Shown: positions 39,901 to 50,400 of the stretch, one piece after another | Numbering within the stretch: the first letter of the stretch is position 1 | How the letters are laid out: every line of letters starts with the position of its first letter | Assembly (NCBI GenBank): GCA_019009955.1 | Contig: CM032231.1 | Coordinates: 46,050,001 to 46,114,000 of the forward strand | Length of the DNA: 64,000 nucleotides | Direction: 5' to 3' | Origin: Riptortus pedestris | Taxonomy: Eukaryota > Arthropoda > Insecta > Hemiptera > Alydidae | Notes under the pieces: generated by a model | What the model was told of the DNA's origin: nothing | What the model saw: only the letters and a program-made list of their open reading frames with translations | The model's database searches: none | Position numbers and translations under genes: made by a program

Positions 39901-42562
39901 GAATACCTAATTGGTTGCATAACTATAGCAGGCTCAGAGCCCACATTTACTGTGATGCAAAAGAAAAAGGGAACCTATTCCATGTTACAAATCCAGCGGA
40001 ACGAAATTTGATTTCAAAATATTGAACTATTCTGTGTTTAATAAACTTCTTTATTTTGTTCATACTGATTGTAAATTGTTTTCTCAGACTCAGAAATCTT
40101 GGGATTTTCGAATTCTTCCTTCATTATAACCTAAAATTGTGATTATAGTAATAAGTAAACCAGATTTAAGAATTGTAAAATTCCTTCAAAATTCACAGAA
40201 AATATAGAAATATTGTTTCAGATACTATGAGGCAAGGATTGAGTCAATAGAGAATGAAGAGGTTTCTGTGATATTTACTCATAATAAGAGTGCTGAAGTT
40301 ACTACATTGGAATTTATCAAGGAAATACCACGGTCAGAAATGTCTATCAAACCAAAGTAAGTAACATATAAATAAAATGAAGTAACCATTTAAATAAATA
40401 TTTACTGGTTTTGATGATAATAAATAACTATTATTAGAGTACAATAACTGTGTACTTCTGTAGATAGCTGTTGTAATCTAAAGAATTTGTTCTTGATTGT
40501 ATTTTTGTTTATTCTTTGTATTGGTTGTGATTTTTTATTTATATCTATTCATACGCTGATTAATAGGCATTTATCTAATTCACTAACAATACAAATTATT
40601 TTGTATTGTACTATTTAATTAAGAACTAATAAAATGAAATAAATGTTTCAAAATGAGTAATAGTTCCTTTAATGCTTTATTTATTGTTGGATTTGGAAAA
40701 TCTCAAGGGCTTTTAAAAGTATAAGAAAATGGTTGCTAGAATGTTGATGTGAGAGTATGTGTTAGGTTAGGAGCTTGATTGCAGTATGTGTTACAGGGTG
40801 TGTACTCAGTTTCAAGACTAATTTTTAAATGAGTAGGGAGGGTGCAAAGCCTAGTTCCACCAACAGCATGTAGTAGTGGGGGCAGGGGGTGTTAGCTAAC
40901 CTCAAAACCTCTAAAAGCCAAACTGCAGTGTAATTCGATAAAGTTGGAGATCAAAGGCAAATGGGTTCTTCACCACAATGTGCCTCCCCCCCCCCCTCAC
41001 ATTGCTTGCCACTAGTAATGTTTTGTCTAAGGTCAACTTGGCAACATTGATGCCTAGCGAATTTTTTTTTGTTACCTCGGTTCAAGAAGTTCAACATGAT
41101 TCCAGAGGCCCGCCTGGAGCTTTGATGAGGCCCCTTAAGAGCCTTTCACACAAAAATTTGCAGGAACCTGAGAACAATGGAAAAAATCTGTCATACAGTG
41201 CCTGCATAAACTAAGCAGATTTCCCACATGCTGCTGGTGTAGTACACTCTCTTTCCATCATATGTTTCCTATATTTAAGTAAAATCCCAACGGGTATAAG
41301 TGAGGGTTTACTGAAGGCTGAACTCACTTAATATTTCAGCTACGAAAGAATGTATACAACTAAATTGTAGTGTCCGTAGTTTAACAAGATTGGTTCTATA
41401 ACATTTTTCGATACAACTCATAATAACAGAGAAATTTTTTATTTTGATTCCTCCCCCCCCCCCCTAGACCCCCTTTATTCCTAGTCCGATTTTAGCTTAA
41501 CCACTATGAACATTTTACATGAAACGGTTAAATATTGGGCATAGTATAGATCAAATAAACATTGTCTAGTTAAAAATGTAAAATCTGAATTTATGACATC
41601 ATCAGACAATATATTTGCAAGTATCTCATGCAGTAAAATTTCAATTTAAACAATATTTAATATTTATCCTTTGAAAAAATTGGCTCATGTAATAACAGCT
41701 TATTGTTAATATGACACAAGTAGGAGTGGGAGTTTACTGATAACTGAAAACTAAAAAAAGTCCGTCACGGAGGGGCTGCGTAAACTAAACAGATTTCCCT
41801 CGTGAAGTTTAGTAATAGATAAATATACATACTGGTAACACAACAACACCGTGAATAAATACAAACGGAAATAAGAAATGTTTCATCCACTTTCAATAAC
41901 CTGCTGGCAGGAAGTGTTAGGTTAGAAATGTAAAGAAACGGTTCTGCCCGCCTCACACCGGTAAGAAAAACAATTACTGAAATATATCAGAATATGACAT
42001 ATTAATTTTATTGAGAACTATTCACTATATCTAGTACTGTAATTAATAATGAGTCAGAATAATTTTTATCTCAATCAATCAAATTTTTGTAGTCCAAAAC
42101 CTTAAGACAGGAGGGGGGGGGGAAGTCACCAGGACATATTTGCATGTATCTCGTATAATAAAGGTCTCTTGAATACAATTTTTGGTATTTAAACTTCGAA
42201 TAATGTGATTTATTATGTAGCGGAGTATTGTGTATGAAACATGAGTAGAAGTGGCGGTTTGCTGATGGCTGAAAACTGAAAAATGCAAATATCTCGGTTA
42301 ATATTCAAGATAGTGAATTAATGTATATAACAATATTTATAGTACATTTAATTTGCAATAAGATTGGTTCTATACAAGTTTTCGATTCGACCTATAGTAA
42401 CGGAGATATTTCAAATTTTCGAAAATCCTCCCCTCTAAACCCCCCCTCCCTCTGGCCCGATTTCAGCCATTAACGAACTTGATCTTTCTTTTTACATAAA
42501 ACGACTAAATATCGAGTTTGGTAACGATTAAACAATAATTGCGACCGCTAGAGTGGTAACAG

Positions 42563-42615
<53 letters not shown>

Positions 42616-44404
42616 GTTTTGAACGGACCTCATTTTCGTCATTTCCAGGGTAGGATCGATGGACATTTGAAGAAAAATTTCGAAAATCGCATCATGAGTA
42701 CAACCTCAATAGCTGATTCCCCTTAAGGGAAATCTGCTAAAATGTAAATATTTCGGTTCATATTCAAGATAGAGAATACATGTGTATTACATCATTTGTA
42801 CGAAATTTTATTTGCAACAAGCTCGGTTTTATACAATTTTTCTATCCGACCTATATCAGAGATATTTTGAATTTTCAAAATTACTCCTCTGATTTAAGCC
42901 ATTAACGAACTTGATCTTTAATTTCACATAAAATGTTTAAATATTGAGTTTCGTCATGATCAAACAAAAATTGTGACATTTATAGTCTTAGCAGATAAAT
43001 ATATATTTAACAGACCTCATTTTCCTTATCGCATATTTAGAATCAATGGACCTTTGAAAAAAAGTTTCAGAAAGTAGCGTCCTCAAGTGCGCCTTGAGTA
43101 CATCCTCAATAACTGATCTTCCTTAAGGGAAAACTGCTAAAAATATTGGTAATTGGTTTACTAAAGGGCATATAGTTTAAAGAGTTCACATGAACAAAAA
43201 TGAATAGTTCTTTATTCTGAGGCCAGTCTTGAAACTTATTGAAAGCCACCATGTAACAGACGTGTTAATAATAAATTTAAATCACGTATTTTTTTTTAGA
43301 ACGTTAGTTATCACATGATTTGTTTTGCTTTTCAAATTAAATGTCTTAATATTAACAATAATCATCATGTGCATTAGTACTATTCTTAGTAACTAAGAAA
43401 TTGTATAGCTACAATAATGAAGCAAATAAATATGTAAATAATAATTTAAAACATGTTTAAGTTTAATAAATTGTTTGTGATCTTACTTTTTAGAAAACAC
43501 CCCATATCAAAAGTAAGAGAATATCAGAAAAAAAAGAAAATGAAAAAATTGCAGAGATACAAGCAACTTGAGGAAGAGAGGGAAACAGAGAAAAACAAAT
43601 GGCTTGCATTCAGTTCTAAGGTATGCTTATTTAAGTCTTGGTATGTAATAGTTTTTCGAGTTCAAAAGCTTCTGAGGTCTATGTTTACTTTGCATTTTGG
43701 AGGTATTCTTATGGATAAGATATCCTATTGCAAACCTGTATTGTTCTATCATTAATTGTGTAATTACCACTTCTTGACTCCATTCATTGATTACTGTCAT
43801 TATTGATGAACATCAAGGTTCTCTGGTGTCTTTAATTATTTTTAATGTCTTTGTGAAGCTATTTCATACCACTAACCAAGGGAAGCTAAAGTATACAAGA
43901 TTCAGTTATTAAAGACTTTAAATTAAGAAAGTTCACATCTTTATTCATGAGTAATAAAAATATTCAAGCCAATAATTTCAAGAGCACCAACAGATATTGT
44001 CGTCAAAAGGGGCAACATTAAGCTGTCATGTTTATCAAGACCAATGTGTATTTCATTTCACTTACTTATTTACTTTTGCATTATTTCTCTGATTTCATAA
44101 TTTTCAGACTACAAAAAAGGGTGTTATTAAAAAGAGTATTTTTGCTTCACCTGACAATGTAAACGGAAGAGTTGGAATTGGGACCTGTGGAGTTAGTGGT
44201 AAAGGAATGACGGAATTTGCTGCTGCAGAAAAATGGAGAAAAGGTACATGATTTGAATGCTTATAAGAACAGCTAAATTCATTTGTATTTTAAGAAATTG
44301 TAAACAAAATCACCATATTTTATATTTTCTTGTGATTAATTAAGATATTTTAGTAATTTACATGGTGTTAATTTGAACTTTTTATTATAGGAGCTGCTAA
44401 TTAA
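36934..44404 (+). CDS. SMNDC1: Survival motor neuron domain-containing protein 1 / splicing factor SPF30
   Basis: Nuclear splicing factor needed to assemble the U4/U6.U5 tri-snRNP into the spliceosome. Seven coding exons, 36934-36984, 37799-37928, 39042-39162, 40222-40356, 43494-43620, 44108-44243 and 44391-44404, splice in frame to 237 aa; human SMNDC1 has 238. The N terminus (YKLQLQQVEAAL, LLKLKNDLEEVIQLT) is a conserved helical region. The Tudor domain spans about residues 84-140 (WRPGDVCLALW, DGQYYEARIESI). A Lys/Glu-rich helix (KKKMKKLQRYKQLEEERETE) and the nuclear C-terminal block KKSIFASPDNV, GRVGIGTCGV follow. In the Tudor domain the strand after VIF reads THNKSAEV where SMN-type cages have TGYGN. 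Intron 4 (40357-43493) is swollen by tandem family R copies. A non-coding first exon is likely, as TTCAG sits just before the ATG. Confidence 0.95.
37430..37512 (-). repeat. SINE family 1 fragment
   Basis: TGCTACTTTGGCTAATTGGG, ACGGGTTAACTACAGAGAAC and TTCTAGCCAGGGTGGGA, reverse complement of the SINE 3' half, in SMNDC1 intron 1. Confidence 0.75.
39735..39850 (-). repeat. SINE family 1 fragment with B box
   Basis: GATTTTATTTAATAAGATTG, TCACTAAATAACTTCC, CAAGCAGGAATCATACTTGC and TTTACCATGTGAGATTAAAA follow the reverse-complement order of the SINE body, B box and tRNA-like head. It lies in SMNDC1 intron 3. Confidence 0.65.
41187..41585 (+). repeat. Family R repeat, degenerate, first of three in tandem
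   Basis: TGCCTGCATAAACTAAGCAG, ATTTCCCACATG, GTGAGGGTTTACTGAAGGCT, AACAAGATTGGTTCTATAAC, GATACAACTCATAATAACAG, TCCGATTTTAGC and AAATATTGGGCATAG keep the family order. No AT tract. Confidence 0.7.
41757..42741 (+). repeat. Family R repeat, complete long form (985 bp)
   Basis: Best long-form copy: AAAAGTCCGTCACGGAGGGG, GTAATAGATAAATATACATA, AACACCGTGAATAAATACAA, GGTAAGAAAAACAATTACTG, AATATGACATATTAATTTTA, TCACCAGGACATATTTGCAT, then the body shared with short copies, GCGACCGCTAGAGTGGTAAC, an AT tract (42567-42609), the 3' module, and the palindrome CCCCTTAAGGGAAATCTG, CTAA. No open frame of note. Confidence 0.92.
42742..43141 (+). repeat. Family R repeat, 5'-truncated, joined directly to the preceding copy
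   Basis: Starts AATGTAAATATTTCGGTTCA, directly after the CTAA end of the preceding copy, and runs through the body and 3' module to TTCCTTAAGGGAAAACTGCT, AA. More diverged than its neighbour, with only a remnant of the AT tract. Confidence 0.85.
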
Positions 44405-44565
44405 TGGAACAAGATTTATGAAGTGTATATCAACTACTGTACAGTTTTTATAGCTGGGATTTCGAAGTTTTTCAGAAGCATATTTGGTAATAATTCTTGG
44501 TACGCAATGTAATAATCTATTACTCAGCAAGAAAATCAGTGAAGACAATTTTTCAAAAATATATA

Positions 44566-44571
44566 AATAAA
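44566..44571 (+). terminator. Poly(A) signal of SMNDC1
   Basis: AATAAA about 160 bp past the stop, followed by T-rich sequence (TTTTTGTGTTTCCC), the expected downstream element. Confidence 0.6.
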
Positions 44572-46744
44572 ATTTTTGTGTTTCCCTTTTTTTAAAAAAA
44601 TTGTTTTTTCTCTTTTGTTTAAAAAAAATGTTTTTTCCCTATACCTTTTTTAAATTAAAATTTGCCTAATATATGCATCTTCAAACATTGCAATTTTCTT
44701 GGATATGATATTAAAAGTTAGTTGATAGAAAGCTGATGATGTACACATTTATCTACTAGGACCGTTGCATAATTGTGACTCGAGATGAGATGTATCAATT
44801 GATCATTGTTGTGCCTACCTCATTGGAGACACATTTACACATATGTGTTCCTTCCCTTCTGTTTAGCACTGAGTGCCTGTTGCCCAATATCTTTCCTTCT
44901 TCTAACAGACTCAATCTATTTTTCTAGTACCCAATTGCACAACCCAAAACATACTTGTTTGAGACTCATTGCTTTTTGTTTTTTTTATCTCATTAGAGTT
45001 ATTTATTGTTTAATGCATTATTTTTCTTTTACATGGTCAGTATCTGTAACATATCCAGAAGTTTAGATTTGCCCTTCTTCAATCTTTACCTCCCTATCTC
45101 TTTTATTTCATTCATTATACTTCCACTTTCCTAAATCTAGCTCTAGAATTCAGATTGTAAGTTTCAATTTATATTTTTATATTACCAAATGATTTACAAT
45201 TTACCTTACCTTTCATTTTATTTTAATCACCACAACCAATACTTTAAAATACAGTCTATTGAATAACTAATTGAAATTTCATACTTCCAATTCCTTCTTA
45301 TGGAAAAGCAATATCATGATCGGTTTGATCCTTCCCTTCTGGTAATCTAAGACAAGAATAAAAAGGCACAAGTGTGAAGCTTATCTAGCTAAGATTAAGC
45401 AGACTAGACCCAAGCGACCTGATGAATGAAATGTACTAAGAACAATCTTCTTCAATGCAGAAACCAAAAACAATGTTACAACAGAAGACTGTCACCACTG
45501 CCTTTCCTGAGAGTGATTTTATCTCGAGACAGATTTTATTTAAAAGAAATTTTCAATATTATAAGGGACATATGTGTGTTCTATATTTAATCGTAGCTTC
45601 AGAATGCCTCATGCTGCAGGTTTATTCAAGTAGTTTCTTTATTACCTCAAACTGCTGAGAGTACTACTAAGGAAGGCCTAGGAATGAGTCTACTCAACAT
45701 ACTGCCATTGAAAATGCTGACACAAATAAATTTAAATTCTTTAGTCATGAGTCCAGTGTTAACATACCTATGACCCCCCCCCCCCAAACAAAATATATTT
45801 TGGTTCTTATATTGAATATGAGGTTAGTGGTTGGTTGGTTGTTTTATAAAACCATAAATGTTTTTACCTGAAGAACTAAAAGAGATTTAAAACCTCATTG
45901 TATGACATTATTTTATGGGGTGACAGTTTAATGAAATCACACCTTCCATTGCTCTGACCCATCTGGTGGGAGATCGGTAATTAAATGTAATTGATCTTCT
46001 AGAGTAACTATATTTTTTTTGTTTTCCAGCCTATGCTATGCATTGCTTACAGAGGACATTATTCAGTAGTAGCACATTGATCTTCACTGTATTAAAATTC
46101 AAGAAGCACATTAGCATTATATTTCTAAATTTATCTGTCTCAAGTGAAGGTCATAGAACATCACAGATATCTCTGTTCCTAGCAACCATAATACATAATA
46201 ACCATTATTAAAATAACCTTTTCTATGTCTAAAAAGTAAACTTTATATTCATAATGGTACATAGAATATTCAGTGAAGTATTATGTATCAATGGAGCAGC
46301 ATTAATAAGTACAATAGCAGAAACAGCTGGGTACACATCCACAGCAATTTCACTTCACCTGCCTTCATCATTTTAAATTATTTATTTAGAATAAAAATTC
46401 GTATTCCTGAGAATAACACTATATTGCTAAAAGTATAAGCATCAAGTGACATGTAATCATAGACCAATATGAGATCGGCAGGGGATCGGTAGAACTGATA
46501 GTTGTATAATTTCTCCTGTAACAATAAAATAATATCTCCTCACTTCAAATCCTCTCAGTATTAAGAGCAAGAGTTTATGCATAGACTTAGAATATTAAAG
46601 TATTCTTAATCGTAAGGAGAAGCTAATGGATTAAATAGCTCAAAATGACGTAAATGAAATAGTTGTAAGTAGCACAAAGGAAGTATCCCCACACCTCCCT
46701 ACCACTCATTTAGAATCTCAATGATGAGATAACTAGTGTTTCAT
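44572..46744. other. Intergenic sequence without recognised genes
   Basis: AT-rich with a poly(C) run near 45774-45786. Short open frames (44806-45066 and 45455-45658) have no recognisable domains. A weak family-R-like 5' module (CACATGGGAAATCTGCTTAG) begins at about 46752. Confidence 0.5.
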
Positions 46745-46800
46745 ACCAGCACATGGGAAATCTGCTTAGTTTACATAACCCTGTGTGCCAGACATTTTGT
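46745..46800 (-). repeat. Family R 5' module, inverted, degenerate
   Basis: CACATGGGAAATCTGCTTAG, TTTACATAACCCTGTGTGCC, AGACATTTTG. The hairpin arms are damaged. Confidence 0.6.
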
Positions 46801-46887
46801 TTTCTAGGAGCATCAAAACAAAAGTGTGATTTCACCTTTGTCTGTGGCCAGTTTTAAAACTAAATTTAATTATAGTGGACTCACATC

Positions 46888-47134
46888 CAGGGCCCCTAAG
46901 GACTACTGGCACCTCTGTGCAAAAAAGGATTTTGGTGCCCCTTATCGCCATAGGAATCGACAGTAACTGGATGATATACTAATAAAATTTTGTGTGTACT
47001 TATACCTAATCCTATTTAATTTTTCAACTTTTATTTTAAAATTATTTTTTTTTTTGGGCCCTTGGTTTTGGCACCCCTAAAGGATGGTGCCTGTGTGTAT
47101 TGCACACTTTGCACATATGGTAGCGGGGTCCCTG
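46888..47134. mobile_element. hAT-type MITE, 247 bp, with 8-bp target duplication
   Basis: Ends are CAGGGCCCCTAAGG and, inverted, CAGGGACCCCGCTACC. Identical flanks CTCACATC at 46880-46887 and 47135-47142 form an 8-bp target site duplication, the size made by hAT transposases, whose ends typically begin CAGGG. The interior is non-coding, with GGCACC motifs near both ends (GGCACCTCTGTGCAAAAAAG and its partner around 47090-47118) and a T-rich middle. It must have been moved by a transposase from elsewhere. Confidence 0.82.
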
Positions 47135-47415
47135 CTCACATCAGGTGTCTTTAAGGCAGAGATATTATGTGTTTAAGAAAAATCATGCGTGGGCATTGGG
47201 GACAGAAGTCAAAGGATTAGGGGAACAAAAGTAAAACTGAAAACATGAATAGATTATTTATTTATTGATACTATACTCAAAGGAATGTTGAATACACTTT
47301 ATTTGTATACTTATTCATCATTCTTGCAGAAAAGAAATTATAAATGGTAAATTGATGTATTAAAAATGTATAACATTTTATAATTATAGATTTTATTTCA
47401 CCTGGATAAAATAAA

Positions 47416-50400
47416 TCACTCAACTGTTAATTTCTGCTGTGGTTCATTTGAGTGTGTTTTCATGTGCCTGTTAAAATTAGTTTTCCATTTAAAAGACTTA
47501 CTGCATAATGAACAGTTAAACCGTGGTGTCTTCTTGTGCACGCTGAGATGGTCGTTTAGATGTGATTTCACTCCAAATGCTTTTCCACAAAGAGTACAAG
47601 AATATGGCTTATCCCCTGTATGAGCACGGAGATGGTTATCTAGATTCCTCTTCTCTCCAAATGATTTCCCACAATCGGTACAAGAAAATGGCCTTTCCCC
47701 CGTGTGCACTCTTGAGTGACGAGCTAATTTTGACTTGGAGCTGAAAGATTTCTGACATGTGTGACACACAAAAGCCTGAGTATGAATGCGCATGTGTGCA
47801 CTTAAGTCCCACCGCATTGCAAAAGCCTTATCACACTTGTCACATTTGTGTGGCTTGACTGCAGTGTGCTTTGACATGTGAGCATTGAGGCGAGTTCGTC
47901 GAGAAAATGAATGCCCACAAACAACGCATGTGTAACTCTTCTTGTCTTTTGCTATTCTAAAACACAAAAAATTACTAACATTTCATTATTTGCTATCTTG
48001 ATTAAAATACATAATATTTTATAAGTACTTTAAATTAGAAGGTGTTAAATTACTTTATTTATTTATGCTATTATTTCTTTTAATACAGTATTTCTTCCTT
48101 TCTGAAAATATTCTGTAATATTCAAATCAATGAAATTTAGTACTAAAGTGACGAGTTTATACCTGTCAGATTAATTTTTCGGGAATGAATATAGTATTGC
48201 GGAAAAACTTACTATGCCCTTTAACATTGCCATAAACCTTAAAGATTCCAGTTTGTACAACTGAAGCTAGAAACTTAAAAGGCATGAGTCTTGCCAACAT
48301 TATTTGCATAGGGATTATGATTTATAAGTCCATAATAAATTAACCATTCATCTGTGGAATGACAGGTTCCTGATATGACAGTTATGATGACCAAACTTAA
48401 GATGTTACAGATAAGCAGAATCACAGGAAAAGTTATTAGCTACAATACTGTTACATGTTTTAATCTATGATTTAAGGATAATTCAGTAGTACATACTTGT
48501 TGTTGGAAGAATCATTTTTGGAGTTTCTAATTTTGCCTGTAATTGCATTGCATTCAGGTTGAATTGGCTTGATCTTTTTACTTTGATTTGGTGCTTCCAA
48601 AAAACTAGATTCAGAACTCACACAATTCAATCCAATTGAAGGAACTTTGTTCAAGTTATAGTCTGGATTGCAACATGTCATGTCTGTATTAGCTTTATCT
48701 TTATATTTTAATTCAACCATAACAACAAAGTCCTGAATAGAAGTGTCCTGCAGAGCTGTATCCATCTTGCTTAAAACAATCACACCATCATCATTCTGCA
48801 TGGTGGTGTTCTCCTGAGTTTTCACCACTTCTTCCCAAAGAGCAGAATTTGAAATATTATTTGATAAGAAAGTAGACTTCAAAATGCTGTCCTAAAAAGA
48901 AAATTGTTAAATAGTTGTGATATAAAAGCAATGATGTGAGAAATGAAAACAAATAGTAAACATTTTATATGACAAGTAAAGATTACATTATCCCTTACTT
49001 GGAAGGATAAATGTAAAGGGTAGTACAGTAAATTTCTTGTTTCCTTTTATATATTTTAAATTGATATTATTTAACTTATAAAGGAAGCAAGAAAGGGCGC
49101 TGGTGGTCATGCAGGTTAAGTGGGTATAGTGCCCTCAATATAAAAATAGGTGCAGGTTCGATGCATGCCAAGGAACATTAATGCGCTATCAGAGCGCATT
49201 GACAGTCCCTCGGAGTGACTAACGAATATTACCTTCTTAGATCCTGTCCAGAGGTAGGCTGAGTACTAACCCTTCTTGGTATAATGAGGTAAATTTTTTT
49301 TAGAGTTATAATGAAATAAATCGATCTCTTAACAGAGATGGTCTGAACTTGTATTGGCATTTGATAACTATTGTACTTTCAAAACAAAAATGGCTGCATT
49401 CAGAAGCTTGTATTATTTGTTTTTGAATACATGAGCTTCTTATTTTTTGTAGGAGTAAGCACATGTTGGAAAAAGTTGGGCCTTAATTCTTTATTGTTTC
49501 TGTTTATTGACTTCTGCAAGGAAATTCAGAGAATCGGAAGTTTTCCTTACAGACTACCTGTGTCTTTAATAACATTACCATATTTTCTCTGTAATTGAAT
49601 AAAATTTATATCTCATAATTTACAAAATTTTAAGTATAGTAAATTCGTATGATGCAGATCATGCAATCTAAAACTACTTTACTTATCATTAGTCTACTCA
49701 AGTAAATCATAAATGCCCTTAAATAAATTGCCAGAAATATATTTCAAGTTGAGTATTACAATTAAATCTTCATTAATTCACATTACCTAAGTTTGAGTTT
49801 CAATGAAATTCTGAAAACTGGTGTTACTCCTAATAGTCATCTTCAATGAGTGGTAACTACCTAAATGAGGTACTAATTAATCAACATCTAATTCTAACCA
49901 TACATTCTTTGATTTTTTTTTTTTTTTTATTGTTTAACATTAATAGTTTTTATAATATTTTGAAGGACACTAAATTACTGAAACTGATAAGAACTCTGTG
50001 AAAAATAAGCACCTTTCTGGAATGACACATATTATCTGACATTACACTTCAATTTGTTATGTAATAAGAAGGCTACAAACAATATAAATGTCTTGGTTAA
50101 TTTAGATTTGGAACAATTGTACATTACTTAATTAATAATTTTGTTTATATAATATGTATAAAATGAAATAAATATGATTTTGTATTGTATATTGCTCCTT
50201 TTGGCCCACATGTCTGGAATCTTCAATTAACAACAAACACATTTTGTATACACTACAAGAAACAGTTAAATGTCAAGTCCAGTATCGGTCAAATAAAACC
50301 CAGGGCCAGTTAAAGTAGAATGCTCATCGAAGGTGTCACATCCCTAGTTGGTTGTAACAACACTAAACAATATTGGTTGTAAATAACATTTTTCTATTTG

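Noticed and set aside
40730..41180. Possible mobile element in SMNDC1 intron 4 with higher GC
   Set aside because: No ends, repeats or coding similarity could be found; origin unclear.
44806..45066. 86-codon frame with Cys/Leu-rich sequence
   Set aside because: No recognisable domain, no splice context and AT-rich composition like the surroundings.
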